Shown here in pieces: positions 22,621-35,537 of a DNA stretch of 64,000 bases; within the stretch, counting starts at the first letter, position 1; each line of letters begins with the position of its first letter. Both the position numbers and the translations under genes were made by a program. The notes under the pieces were generated by a model. That model saw only the letters and a program-made list of their open reading frames with translations, had not been told where the DNA came from and ran no database searches. This DNA comes from Stictocephala bisonia (lineage: Eukaryota > Arthropoda > Insecta > Hemiptera > Membracidae): positions 310,001 through 374,000 of the forward strand of contig JAQJVL010000278.1 of assembly GCA_035578905.1 (NCBI GenBank), written 5' to 3'.

Positions 22621-23836
22621 TGTTATAAATAAGCGATGAACCAAACAAATAAATTTATTTAATGCTCACAACACTCATTGGTGTTAAAACAATAAAAGAG
22701 AGGTGGGAGGAAGGACTGAACGCATTGCAAATATTGATATTTTTCAATCAATACAGTGCAAGTATGACAAATAAAATAACAAAACAAAATTTACCTTATC
22801 ATCTCCTATGTATCCACACAAATCAACATCTTTAAGAACCTTCCACCAACCTATATATGTATACTACTTTAAAACTCACACAAATATGAAACACGTTAAA
22901 TACCTTCTAATGCATTCACATACTTATAACATTTACATGACCCATAATCACTACGTCGACTAGTTCATTTGACTGTCGTCGTGTACTACCTATTCTTAGG
23001 CGTATTGTTTAGTTCATAATTACACATACTAAACTGATAACGTATGGTTAAGGGTTTTTACAAGTGCACATACTCGAAGTCTCAAGTAGTCGCGCACCCC
23101 CAACAACAACAACAAAATCTTAATTAGACATTAAATATAAGTTATTCTGTAAAAACTGTTTGGAGCAAATTTAAATCTTTCTTGTGAATTAAACATTATA
23201 AGATAAATGAAATGATGAATAAGTATGCATGTCTGTATTTGGTTTATAAAAATAAAATAAATAATTGCAGATTTTAGAGAGATTATTCACTTTAAGGTTT
23301 ATACTATCAACCATAGATGACTATGCATTATTTTTCTTAGACTGCTTAAAAAGTAGACTAATATTCATATTGTCAATACTGTGAACAGCATAAGTTCTAG
23401 AACAAAGTCACATGCAGCAACATAAAATCAGCCAGGAATTTTGGAGAGTAGGATTTTGCAAGCAGAAACTGTCTAATGCTTTTATAATGTTGGTTACTTT
23501 AGCAATCCCAGATAAATATTTTTTATGGAGGGATGATTAAAGTAATAACATGGAAAGTGTAGATGTTGGCCATCAACAGTTGAATGAACCCCTAAGAGAA
23601 AAAACGAGGGAAGCCCACAATTATCCATTCAATAGAGACATGAGGGATTCTTTGCCAATATTGCTAAGATTCAACCTTTTTTGTAATTTTTGCACTTTGA
23701 TATAAGCTTGATATTTATTGTGTTTCATATAACCAATCTACTAACACAATTTTGGAAAATGATCACACATATAGTGACATTATTAACTATGAAATAAATG
23801 AAAGGGAATTTATAAATGAAAAGAACTAATACTCAC

Positions 23837-24021
23837 AACTTCCATACAGTTTGTTTTTTCTTGTCAATGTTAGGGTAATTTCTCGATGCTCGTAACATTT
23901 CTGACCATCTCACAGCTTCCTGCAGTTCCATGAATCGTTCTTTGTACTGATTCCTCTCCATGAGTAATCGAGCCATTTCTACTCTGGTAAACCTCTTCCT
24001 TTGCGCCATAGGTACATCTTC
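23837..24021 (-). CDS. syd: JIP3/sunday driver exon B, copy 2
   Basis: The same 185-nt exon with intact acceptor (GATTATAG) and donor. Differences from copy 1: Leu in place of Val in MARLLMERN (shared with copy 4), and Tyr in RNYPNID where the other copies have Asp. The open frame and phases are kept. Confidence 0.9.
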
Positions 24022-25804
24022 CTATAATCAACACCCGTAAAGTTAGTTTTTTAGATATACATAGTTTGATGTTTGTAAACACTTTACACATTTGTAAACC
24101 TATTTGTTGCATCTATTGTGCAATTTTCAACCCTATTGGTATCAGTCGTTGATACTATAGATAATTGTCAACCTCACTGACTGTCATCGGTCAAAGTATA
24201 AACAATGTGCCAGGCTTTAAGAGAGCCTGGTAACATATAATGGCTGCTAAGAGACAAAATGTCACAAAAATAACATCGAAACTTTAAATGTTAGATGGAA
24301 AGAAAAAGTTCCATTTAACATTTAAATGTTTTTAGTTTGCTCTAAGTCTGTTTCTAACTGCAAAATAAAATTCTGTTGTTTCAACATATTTCAGGCACTC
24401 TAGCATCTACTACACTCATTGTAAAAAATAAGTGTTTGGCCGGCTTAGTTCATTGTTACCAATATTTATTTTTATTTAATTAACCCCCTAGGTGCTAAAA
24501 TCCCTACAGCGGCTTTCAAACATGCGCTTTAATAATCAATTCCTATTCCTTATTCTGTATGCCAATCGGTTCATAACATTTTTTGTTTGAATCGGAAGGC
24601 TTCATGCTTTTGAAAGCAGTCCCTGACAATTAGCTTGGATAAGCATCAAAAGATCAATGTAAATTCATCTAAATACGGCAATAAACATCGAAAGATCTAA
24701 ATAAATTCATCAAAATATGGCAACTGTTTCAGCTGCAATTGACGTGTATGGTAGGTGCTGTTCAGTGTTGTTGTTTACTTTGCTATTAAAATGGATGACA
24801 ATTTACATTCCAGTGAATTATAAAGGTTTTGGGTGAAGATATAAGTGAAAAATAATGATAATGATGATTCGGCTGTTGATATAACAAGTGCTATTAGACC
24901 TTAATTTGTATTTTAAACAAATTTTTCCATGTAACCTTGCAACGACCACAAAAAGTAATGGAATTACTAATTGTATAAAATATACCGTGTTATTATTAAT
25001 GTAAAATTAATATTTTTGTATACATGTTTTAAGACTTGTAAATTCTTTTCTGTACATTTTCATTTTTTTTATAAGTAATTAATAAACATTTACAATTATT
25101 AACGAAACATTGTATTTGTTAATAATCAGCTTTCCTCAAAACATAACACTGTTTTTAAATTAAAAACAACGAAGGCTAACAGGCCTTTCTTTAACAAACG
25201 CATATGAAACTAAACATTGAAATAATATACAAAATTTTAAAACCAAACTTAAAAATGATAAAACTAATTTTAAACTAGTTACCATGCAAAGAGTAATTAA
25301 AACAGGTTTTTATTTATAATTTTAAAGATGAACGTAGTAAACGTCTACTGTACACGTACATACGTTAATACTGTAAGTAATGTGAACTGACCCACTAACT
25401 TTAGTTTTAGTGTTTTGTATTAATTGTTGAATTTTGCCTATTAGTTTCAAATTCTCTATTAGTTTTATATTATAAATCAATAAAATGTTGAATTACAAGT
25501 GTTTTCTGTTCGCACTATTCAATGTAGCAATGCATTAGCTGAATAGATTTTTTTACTTTGACTTATAATCTGAAATAACAAAACATTGGCTCACAAAAAT
25601 TATTACAATAACTAAGTTGCAATCAATTTTGCTATGTAGTATTTGTCCTTCAGGGCCGTATTTGGGCTTGACACCATCTTAATTAAACCAAGTAAAATTA
25701 ATATACACAATACGATGGTTGTGGACACTGTCTATTTGGTAAACATTAATATTTATTTATTCTTAATACGCCGATCATCAATAAAACCACAGCTTACTCA
25801 TTAA

Positions 25805-28061
25805 CACGTTCGCTGCGGAGCGGTCGAATTCGACTGGTCAGTGATCTGGCGCCGGTGGCGGACCAGTCGAATTCAAGGGGTGGAACCATATATTTTTGTT
25901 GACTTCAGTATGCAGTTAGCTTTCAGTGCCGGCACACGTGTCTTTGTTTCCGCTATCGGTAGTGACTAAATAACATATTTTCGTGTTGGTTTTCCAATTG
26001 CAATGCTTTTATGTGTTGTACATTGTTTTGTGTTTATGTGTATATATAATTAGAAATTGTATATAATAGTGTTGTTTTTATTGTGATTTATTTGTAAATT
26101 CAAGATGTCAGACAGCTCTAGCAACAGTGATGAAGTTGAATATGACAGTGATTTGGTAGGTAGTACAGAATCAGAAAGTGATGATGATAATATTGTTGTT
26201 ACACCGCCTACATGGTCGACATTCACTGGGGGGATGAAGAGATTTAGTTTTACCAAGGAAAACAAACTGTTAGTGCCTGTTCCAGGTGAGAAACCCATTG
26301 ATTGGTTTAGAATGATGCTAGATGATGTTGTTTTAGAATTTATTTGCTCAAAAACAAATAAATATGCCTTAGAACTCTATTGTTCAAACAATACCGTTGA
26401 GAAGTCTAGGATCACCAAATGGAAGGACCTAACTGTACCTGAGTTTTTAACATTTTTAGGCCTACTATTACATACAGGATCAATCCAGCTAAACAGAATC
26501 CAGGACTATTGGTCGACACACCGGTTGTTTAGTTTTCCGTCGTTCAGAAACTACATGGCGAGAGATAGATTTTTAGGAATATTGAGATGCTTATATTTTT
26601 CACAACCTACACAATCTACTACAAATCCCCAACCATCAAAATCAACACAACAACCTCGTTCCTCCACTGAAAAAATTGATGAAATGGTCTCTTATTTTAA
26701 CAATAAAATGTCACAAATTTATTATCCCAACCGAGAACTGTCTATTGACGAGTCAATGGTCCTGTGGCGAGGGCGTTTACGCTTTCGCCAGTACATAAAA
26801 GGTAAACGTCATAAGTTTGGAGTAAAGCTATATTCTCTAAATGAACCAGATGGTTTGACGTACAAATTCAAAATTTATTCCGGTAGTAGTGACGTAACAG
26901 CTGGATTAGGACACACAGAAAAGGTAGTGATGTTGCTCATGAATAGATTGCTGAGAAACGGCCATTCAGTATTCATGGACAATTACTACAACAGTTTCTC
27001 TCTTGCATCCAAGCTGTTATCCATGAATACATACTGTACAGGAACACTTAGGAAAAACCGTAAATGCAATCCAAAAGAAATAGAAAATGCAAAACTGAAA
27101 AAAGGTGAGACTGTTGGTAAATATGCTGAGGGTGTTCTCGTAGGGAAATGGCGAGATAAAAGAGATGTGTTGTACATTTCAACAGAATTTGAGAATGATA
27201 TGGTCACTATGCACAACAAATTTGGACAGCAATTGGAAAAACCACTACCCATCGTGCAATATAATGCAAACATGAAGGGAACGGACCGACAAGACCAAAT
27301 GATGTCTTATTATCCTTTAGAACGGAAGACTCTAAGGTGGTATAAAAAGATATTTGTGCATATCATTCACATGTGTCTAACAAACTCTTATATGCTGTAC
27401 AACATGCACAGAGTGGACAGTGGGCAAAAAAAAGTGTCCCTCTTCAAATTTCGTTTGGAAGTTATTGAAGAGTTGCTCCCACCAAAGCTTCCTACAATCA
27501 GTCCACGGCAAAAGCGACCTGTTTCCCATGAATTGGTAAAAAATGACGAAGTATGTAAAAAAGGGTTTACAAAAAGAAAAAACTGTAGAGTATGCTATAA
27601 AGAAGGCAATAAAAATAAACAGAGTATCTACATATGTTCTGGTTGCCCAGGAAAGCCAGCACTGTGTGCGGTACGATGTTTCGAGAAGTTCCACAAATGA
27701 GAGAAGCAAAGTAGAAAATGTACATAGTGTAAATATTTTTTTTGTATATAAATAACTCTTTATTGAAACTTTTAATGTGCTTAGTAAAACATTACACACC
27801 TGTATAAGGACCATAGCCATGTTTTGGGTGTGTTTACCGATATTGACATGGACAAGGGCTGGCGCCAGTCACGGAGCAGACGAATTCGACCGATGGAAAT
27901 TAGCATCAAGTAATTCGACATCTATGCCTTCCATCCACCTCAAAACATCATATTTGGACTTCTTTACGATAAAGGTAAGGTAGCTGAACTAGAATTTTTA
28001 AATTATTCTAGTTCAGCTACTGGGGCAATAACAAGGTCCAAACCGCACCACAGCGAACGTG
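25805..28061 (+). mobile_element. Complete piggyBac DNA transposon
   Basis: A 2257-bp element flanked by TTAA on both sides (25801-25804, 28062-28065); the unoccupied site is present in copies 1 and 3 as ACTCATTAAGTATAA. The 19-bp terminal repeats CACGTTCGCTGCGGAGCGG and CACGTTCGCTGTGGTGCGG (right end, complemented) differ at two positions. Subterminal GTCGAATTCGAC-type repeats and a hairpin (27980-28020, GTAGCTGAACTAGAAT and complement) lie near the ends. It entered after the exon array had duplicated. Confidence 0.96.
26105..27700 (+). CDS. piggyBac transposase (DDE_Tnp_1_7)
   Basis: A 531-residue frame from an ATG to TGA, apparently intact. An acidic N-terminus (SDSSSNSDE...) precedes the catalytic domain. 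Asp215 lies in LSIDESMVLWRG, Asp292 in VFMDNYYNS, and Asp394/Asp397 in MKGTDRQDQMM, matching the DDD triad of piggyBac transposases. A C-terminal cysteine-rich domain (CRVCYKEG, CSGCPGKPALC) matches the zinc-binding domain that binds the ends. The length is normal. Whether it is active cannot be judged from sequence alone. Confidence 0.95.
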   Translation: MSDSSSNSDEVEYDSDLVGSTESESDDDNIVVTPPTWSTFTGGMKRFSFTKENKLLVPVPGEKPIDWFRMMLDDVVLEFICSKTNKYALELYCSNNTVEKSRITKWKDLTVPEFLTFLGLLLHTGSIQLNRIQDYWSTHRLFSFPSFRNYMARDRFLGILRCLYFSQPTQSTTNPQPSKSTQQPRSSTEKIDEMVSYFNNKMSQIYYPNRELSIDESMVLWRGRLRFRQYIKGKRHKFGVKLYSLNEPDGLTYKFKIYSGSSDVTAGLGHTEKVVMLLMNRLLRNGHSVFMDNYYNSFSLASKLLSMNTYCTGTLRKNRKCNPKEIENAKLKKGETVGKYAEGVLVGKWRDKRDVLYISTEFENDMVTMHNKFGQQLEKPLPIVQYNANMKGTDRQDQMMSYYPLERKTLRWYKKIFVHIIHMCLTNSYMLYNMHRVDSGQKKVSLFKFRLEVIEELLPPKLPTISPRQKRPVSHELVKNDEVCKKGFTKRKNCRVCYKEGNKNKQSIYICSGCPGKPALCAVRCFEKFHK

Positions 28062-28117
28062 TTAAGTATAATAAAATATTGAGAGTAAGACTGGACCAAA
28101 CATAACCTAACACTTAC

Positions 28118-28265
28118 TTCATCATCTGATTTGTTTGATTTTGCCAACTTTTCTGCCTCTTCTTTGGTTTTCTTTAATTCTTCTTCCGGCTCAGACACTT
28201 TCTGCTTCAACCTATTTTTTAATGTTTGTAATGACTTCAATTCTTCTCTGAGAATCTCCTGTTCA
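28118..28265 (-). CDS. syd: JIP3/sunday driver exon A, copy 2
   Basis: Same 148-nt exon and splice sites as copy 1, including the Pro variant (SEPEEEL). The piggyBac element lies 56 bp beyond its donor, in the A-B intron. Confidence 0.92.
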
Positions 28266-28365
28266 CTGTAAAAAAGTTTTTGAAATTTTTTATGTTATTA
28301 CAAGCTAATCACTCTGCAGTTACATTTTTATTCTTTAACAAGCCAAGCTAAATTAAAATGCTCCA

Positions 28366-28740
28366 AATGTGGCGGCTCAGTGGTTAAGGCTGAAAACTCT
28401 GGAGTACAAAGGTCAAATCCCCACAAAGCTGCCAGCCAGTACTTTACCTGTTGAATAAAGTTTATGGACATGACTGCAACCAATGTGAAGTCAGGTTTTC
28501 ATCACAACAAATTTAAGCCTCTATAAAGAGCAAACATGAATTACCACTTAAACTGACTATCCTACAGAGCACTCACCCTGCCAACCTACTTTCAAACATG
28601 ACTAACAATAGTCACTCCCTTCCCAACTACAACTAATGGAAATGGAAGAAACAGTTTGGAACACTTAGTTCCAATAGTTAGTTGTTCTAGAACTATCTAG
28701 AACACTAGTTTATAGATAGTTATTTATAAAAATAATCTGT
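28366..28740 (+). repeat. tRNA-derived SINE, copy 2, with palindromic insert
   Basis: Same SINE as in copy 1. Near 28655-28730 the tail is interrupted by a palindrome-rich insertion (TTAGTTGTTCTAGAACTA, CTAGAACACTAG) absent from the other units. Confidence 0.6.
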
Positions 28741-29954
28741 TATAAATAAGCGATGAACCAAACAAATAAATTTATTTAATGCTCACAACACTCATTGGTG
28801 TTAAAACAATAAAAGAGAGGTGGGAGGAAGGACTGAATGCATTGCAAATATTGATATTTTTCAATCAATACAGTGCAAGTATGACAAATAAAATAACAAA
28901 ACAAAATTTACCTTATCATCTCCTATGTATCCACACAAATCAACATCTTTAAGAACCTTCCACCAACCTATATATGTATACTACTATAAAACTCACACAA
29001 ATATGAAACACGTTAAATACCTTCTAATGCATTCACATACTTATAACATTTACAATGACCCATAATCACTACGTCGACTAGTTCATTTGACTGTCATCGT
29101 GTACTACCTATTCTTAGGCGTATTGTTTAGTTCATAATTACACATACTAAACTGATAACGTATGGTTAAGGGTTTTTACAAGTGCACATACTCGAAGTCT
29201 CAAGTAGTCGCGCACCCCCAACAACATCAACAAAATCTTAATTAGACATTAAATATAAGTTATTCTGTAAAAACTGTTTGGAGCAAATTTAAATCTTTCT
29301 TGTGAATTAAACATTATAAGATAAATGAAATGATGAATAAGTATGCATGTCTGTATTTGGTTTATAAAAATAAAATAAATAATTGCAGATTTTAGAGAGA
29401 TTATTCACTTTAAGGTTTATACTATCAACCATAGATGACTATGCATTATTTTTCTTAGACTGCTTAAAAAGTAGACTAATATTCATATTGTCAATACTGT
29501 GAACAGCATAAGTTCTAGAACAAAGTCACATGCAGCAACATAAAATCAGCCAGGAATTTTGGAGAGTAGGATTTTGCAAGCAGAAACTGTCTAATGCTTT
29601 TATAATGTTGGTTACTTTAGCAATCCCAGATAAATATTTTTTATGGAGGGATGATTAAAGTAATAACATGGAAAGTGTAGATGTTGGCCATCAACAGTTG
29701 AATGAACCCCTAAGAGAAAAAACGAGGGAAGCCCACAATTATCCATTCAATAGAGACATGAGGGATTCTTTGCCAATATTGCTAAGATTCAACCTTTTTT
29801 GTAATTTTTGCACTTTGATATAAGCTTGATATTTATTGTGTTTCATATAACCAATCCACTAACACAATTTTGGAAAATGATCACACATATAGTGACATTA
29901 TAAACTATGAAATAAATGAAAGGGAATTTATAAATGAAAAGAACTAATACTCAC

Positions 29955-30139
29955 AACTTCCATACAGTTTGTTTTTTCTTGTCAATGTTAGGGTCATTTC
30001 TCGATGCTCGTAACATTTCTGACCATCTCACAGCTTCCTGCAGTTCCATGAATCGTTCTTTGTACTGATTCCTCTCCATGAGTACTCGAGCCATTTCTAC
30101 TCTGGTAAACCTCTTCCTTTGCGCCATAGGTACATCTTC
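29955..30139 (-). CDS. syd: JIP3/sunday driver exon B, copy 3
   Basis: Intact 185-nt exon with acceptor GATTGTAG and donor GTGAGT. The peptide is the same as in copy 1 ([16 protein letters not shown]). Confidence 0.92.
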
Positions 30140-31974
30140 CTACAATCAACACCCGTAAAGTTAATTTTCTAGATATACATAGTTTGATGTTTGTAAACAC
30201 TTTACACATTTGTAAACCTATTTGTTGCATCTATTGTGCAATTTTCAACCCTATTGGTATCAGTCGTTGATACTATAGATAATTGTCAACCTCACTGACT
30301 GTCATCGGTCAAAGTATAAACAATGTGCCAGGCTTTAAGAGAGCCTGGTAACATATAATGGCTGCTAAGAGACAAAATGTCACAAAAATAACATCGAAAC
30401 TTTAAATGTTAGATGGAAAGAAAAAGTTCCATTTAACATTTAAATGTTTTTAGTTTGCTCTAAGTCTGTTTCTAACTGCAAAATAAAATTCTGTTGTTTC
30501 AACATATTTCAGGCACTCTAGCATCTACTACACTCATTGTAAAAAATAAGTGTTTGGCCGGCTTAGTTCATTGTTACCAATATTTATTTTTATTTAATTA
30601 ACCCCCTAGGTGCTAAAATCCCTACAGCGGCTTTCAAACATGCGCTTTAATAATCAATTCCTATTCCTTATTCTGTATGCCAATCGGTTCATAACATTTT
30701 TTGTTTAAATCGGAAGGCTTCATGCTTTTGAAAGCAGTCCCTGACAATTAGCTTGGATAAGCATCAAAAGATCAATGTAAATTCATCTAAATAAGGCAAT
30801 AAACATCGAAAGATCTAAATAAATTCATCAAAATATGGCAACTGTTTCAGCTGCAATTGACGTGTATGGTAGGTGCTGTTCAGTGTTGTTGTTTACTTTG
30901 CTATTAAAATGGATGACAATTTACATTCCAGTGAATTATAAAGGTTTTGGGTGAAGATATAAGTGAAAAATAATGATAATGATGATTCGGCTGTTGATAT
31001 AACAAGTGCTATTAGACCTTAATTTGTATTTTAAACAAATTTTTCCATGTAACCTTGCAACGACCACAAAAAGTAATGGAATTACTAATTGTATAAAATA
31101 TACTGTGTTATTATTAATGTAAAATTAATATTTTTGTATACATGTTTTAAGACTTGTAAATTCTTTTCTGTACATTTTCATTTTTTTTATAAGTAATTAA
31201 TAAACATTTACAATTATTAACGAAACATTGTATTTGTTAATAATCAGCTTTCCTCAAAACATAACACTGTTTTTAAATTAAAAACAACGAAGGCTAACAG
31301 GCCTTTCTTTAACAAACGCATATGAAACTAAACATTGAAATAATATACAAAATTTTAAAACCAAACTTAAAAATGATAAAACTAATTTTAAACTAGTTAC
31401 CATGCAAAGAGTAATTAAAACAGGTTTTTATTTATAATTTTAAAGATGAACGTAGTAAACGTCTACTGTACACGTACATACGTTAATACTGTAAGTAATG
31501 TGAACTGACCCACTAACTTTAGTTTTAGTGTTTTGTATTAATTGTTGAATTTTGCCTATTAGTTTCAAATTCTCTATTAGTTTTATATTATAAATCAATA
31601 AAATGTTGAATTACAAGTGTTTTCTGTTCGCACTATTCAATGTAGCAATGCATTAGCTGAATAGATTTTTTTACTTTGACTTATAATCTGAAATAACAAA
31701 ACATTGGCTCACAAAAATTATTACAATAACTAAGTTGCAATCAATTTTGCTATGTAGTATTTGTCCTTCAGGGCCGTATTTGGGCTTGACACCATCTTAA
31801 TTAAACCAAGTAAAATTAATATACACAATACGATGGTTGTGGACACTGTCTATTTGGTAAACATTAATATTTATTTATTCTTAATACGCCGATCATCAAT
31901 AAAACCACAGCTTACTCATTAAGTATAATAAAATATTGAGAGTAAGACTGGACCAAACATAACCTAACACTTAC

Positions 31975-32122
31975 TTCATCATCTGATTTGTTTGATTTTG
32001 CCAACTTTTCTGCCTCTTCTTTGGTTTTCTTTAATTCTTCTTCCGGCTCAGACACTTTCTGCTTCAACCTATTTTTTAATGTTTGTAATGACTTCAATTC
32101 TTCTCTGAGAATCTCCTGTTCA
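31975..32122 (-). CDS. syd: JIP3/sunday driver exon A, copy 3
   Basis: Intact 148-nt exon identical in peptide to copies 1 and 2, with the Pro variant in SEPEEEL. Confidence 0.92.
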
Positions 32123-32221
32123 CTGTAAAAAAGTTTTTGAAATTTTTTATGTTATTACAAGCTAATCACTCTGCAGTTACATTTTTATTCTTTAACAAGC
32201 CAAGCTAAATTAAAATGCTCC

Positions 32222-32525
32222 AAATGTGGCGGCTCAGTGGTTAAGGCTGAAAACTCTGGAGTACAAAGGTCAAATCCCCACAAAGCTGCCAGCCAGTACT
32301 TTACCTGTTGAATAAAGTTTATGGACATGACTGCAACCAATGTGAAGTCAGGTTTTCATCACAACAAATTTAAGCCTCTATAAAGAGCAAACATGAATTA
32401 CCACTTAAACTGACTATCCTACAGAGCACTCACCCTGCCAACCTACTTTCAAACATGACTAACAATAGTCACTCCCTTCCCAACTACAACTAATGGAAAT
32501 GGAAGAAACAGAAAACAATAATCTG
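32222..32525 (+). repeat. tRNA-derived SINE, copy 3
   Basis: Same element at the same unit position as copies 1, 2 and 4; A box TGGCGGCTCAGTGGTTAAGG visible. Confidence 0.6.
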
Positions 32526-33740
32526 TTATAAATAAGCGATGAACCAAACAAATAAATTTATTTAATGCTCACAACACTCATTGGTGTTAAAACAATAAAA
32601 GAGAGGTGGGAGGAAGGACTGAATGCATTGCAAATATTGATATTTTTCAATCAATACAGTGCAAGTATGACAAATAAAATAACAAAACAAAATTTACCTT
32701 ATCATCTCCTATGTATCCACACAAATCAACATCTTTAAGAACCTTCCACCAACCTATATATGTATACTACTTTAAAACTCACACAAATATGAAACACGTT
32801 AAATACCTTCTAATGCATTCACATACTTATAACATTTACAATGACCCATAATCACTACGTCGACTAGTTCATTTGACTGTCATCGTGTACTACCTATTCT
32901 TAGGCGTATTGTTTAGTTCATAATTACACATACTAAACTGATAACGTATGGTTAAGGGTTTTTACAAGTGCACATACTCGAAGTCTCAAGTAGTCGCGCA
33001 CCCCCAACAACATCAACAAAATCTTAATTAGACATTAAATATAAGTTATTCTGTAAAAACTGTTTGGAGCAAATTTAAATCTTTCTTGTGAATTAAACAT
33101 TATAAGATAAATGAAATGATGAATAAGTATGCATGTCTGTATTTGGTTTATAAAAATAAAATAAATAATTGCAGATTTTAAAGAGATTATTCACTTTAAG
33201 GTTTATACTATCAACCATAGATGACTATGCATTATTTTTCTTAGACTGCTTAAAAAGTAGACTAATATTCATATTGTCAATACTGTGAACAGCATAAGTT
33301 CTAGAAGAAAGTCACATGCAGCAACATAAAATCAGCCAGGAATTTTGGAGAGTAGGATTTTGCAAGCAGAAACTGTCTAATGCTTTTATGATGCTGGTTA
33401 CTTTAGCAATCCCAGATAAATATTTTTTATGGAGGGATGATTAAAGTAATAACATGGAAAGTGTAGATGTTGGCCATCAACAGTTGAATGAACCCCTAAG
33501 AGAAAAAACGAGGGAAGCCCACAATTATCCATTCAATAGAGACATGAGGGATTATTTGCCAATATTGCTAAGATTCAACCTTTTTTGTAATTTTTGCACT
33601 TTGATATAAGCTTGATATTTATTGTGTTTCATATAACCAATCCACTAACACAATTTTGGAAAATGATCACACATATAGTGACATTATAAACTATGAAATA
33701 AATGAAAGGGAATTTATAAATGAAAAGAACTAATACTCAC

Positions 33741-33925
33741 AACTTCCATACAGTTTGTTTTTTCTTGTCAATGTTAGGGTCATTTCTCGATGCTCGTAAC
33801 ATTTCTGACCATCTCACAGCTTCCTGCAGTTCCATGAATCGTTCTTTGTACTGATTCCTCTCCATGAGTAATCGAGCCATTTCTACTCTGGTAAACCTCT
33901 TCCTTTGCGCCATAGGTACATCTTC
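33741..33925 (-). CDS. syd: JIP3/sunday driver exon B, copy 4
   Basis: Intact 185-nt exon with splice sites. It has the Leu variant in MARLLMERN shared with copy 2, and Asp in RNDPNID. Confidence 0.92.
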
Positions 33926-35537
33926 CTATAATCAACACCCGTAAAGTTAGTTTTTTAGATATACATAGTTTGATGTTTGTAAACACTTTACACATTTGTA
34001 AACCTATTTGTTGCATCTATTGTGCAATTTTCAACCCTATTGGTATCAGTCGTTGATACTATAGATAATTGTCAACCTCACTGACTGTCATCGGTCAAAG
34101 TATAAACAATGTGCCAGGCTTTAAGAGAGCCTGGTAACATATAATGGCTGCTAAGAGACAAAATGTCACAAAAATAACATCGAAACTTTAAATGTTAGAT
34201 GGAAAGAAAAGTTCCATTTAACATTTAAATGTTTTTAGTTTGCTTTAAGTCTGTTTCTAACTGCAAAATAAATTCTGTTGTTTCAACATATTTCAGGCAC
34301 TCTAGCATCTATTACACTCATTGTAAAAAATAAGTGTTTGGCCGGCTTAGTTCATTGTTACCAATATTTATTTTTATTTAATTAACCCCCTAGGTGCTAA
34401 AATCCCTACAGCGGCTTTCAAACATGCGCTTTAATAATCAATTCCTATTCCTTATTCTGTATGCCAATCGGTTCATAACATTTTTTGTTTAAATCGGAAG
34501 GCTTCATGCTTTTGAAAGCAGTCCCTGACAATTAGCTTGGATAAGCATCAAAAGATCAATGTAAATTCATCTAAATAAGGCAATAAACATCGAAAGATCT
34601 AAATAAATTCATCAAAATATGGCAACTGTTTCAGCTGCAATTGACGTGTATGGTAGGTGCTGTTCAGTGTTGTTGTTTACTTTGCTATTAAAATGGATGA
34701 CAATTTACATTCCAGTGAATTATAAAGGTTTTGGGTGAAGATATAAGTGAAAAATAATGATAATGATGATTCGGCTGTTGATATAACAAGTGCTATTAGA
34801 CCTTAATTTGTATTTTAAACAAATTTTTCCATGTAACCTTGCAACGACCACAAAAAGTAATGGAATTACTAATTGTATAAAATATACTGTGTTATTATTA
34901 ATGTAAAATTAATATTTTTGTATACATGTTTTAAGACTTGTAAATTCTTTTCTGTACATTTTCATTTTTTTTATAAGTAATTAATAAACATTTACAATTA
35001 TTAACGAAACATTGTATTTGTTAATAATCAGCTTTCCTCAAAACATAACACTGTTTTTAAATTAAAAACAACGAAGGCTAACAGGCCTTTCTTTAACAAA
35101 CGCATATGAAACTAAACATTGAAATAATATACAAAATTTTAAAACCAAACTTAAAAATGATAAAACTAATTTTAAACTAGTTACCATGCAAAGAGTAATT
35201 AAAACAGGTTTTTATTTATAATTTTAAAGATGAACGTAGTAAACGTCTACTGTACACGTACATACGTTAATACTGTAAGTAATGTGAACTGACCCACTAA
35301 CTTTAGTTTTAGTGTTTTGTATTAATTGTTGAATTTTGCCTATTAGTTTCAAATTCTCTATTAGTTTTATATTATAAATCAATAAAATGTTGAATTACAA
35401 GTGTTTTCTGTTCGCACTATTCAATGTAGCAATGCATTAGCTGAATAGATTTTTTTACTTTGACTTATAATCTGAAATAACAAAACATTGGCTCACAAAA
35501 ATTATTACAATAACTAAGTTGCAATCAGTTTTGCTAT

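Larger units (their letters stand above)
19166..22948 (-). repeat. Tandem unit copy 1 of the JIP3 exon array
   Basis: The 3783-bp unit starts CACTACGTCGACTAG and ends CCCATAAT. It holds exon B (20052-20236), a long intron, exon A (22072-22219) and a SINE (about 22318-22620). Sequence identity with the other three copies is very high along the whole length, with private changes such as GTTTTAAAC at 21123 and AATATGAACG at 21540. Confidence 0.95.
22949..29066 (-). repeat. Tandem unit copy 2 of the JIP3 exon array
   Basis: Same unit as copy 1, enlarged to 6118 bp by a piggyBac insertion (25805-28061 plus TTAA duplication) and a short palindromic insertion of about 75 bp near 28655-28730. Without these it is about 3.78 kb. 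Confidence 0.95.
29067..32852 (-). repeat. Tandem unit copy 3 of the JIP3 exon array
   Basis: A 3786-bp unit without further insertion. It shares AACAACATCAACAA and TAAATCGGAAGG with copy 4 but the exon B variants with copy 1. Confidence 0.95.

Noticed and set aside
23870..24112. ORF with [14 protein letters not shown] in the exon B region, repeated in all units
   Set aside because: Out-of-frame shadow of exon B; the conserved JIP3 frame (DVPMAQRKR) is a different one.
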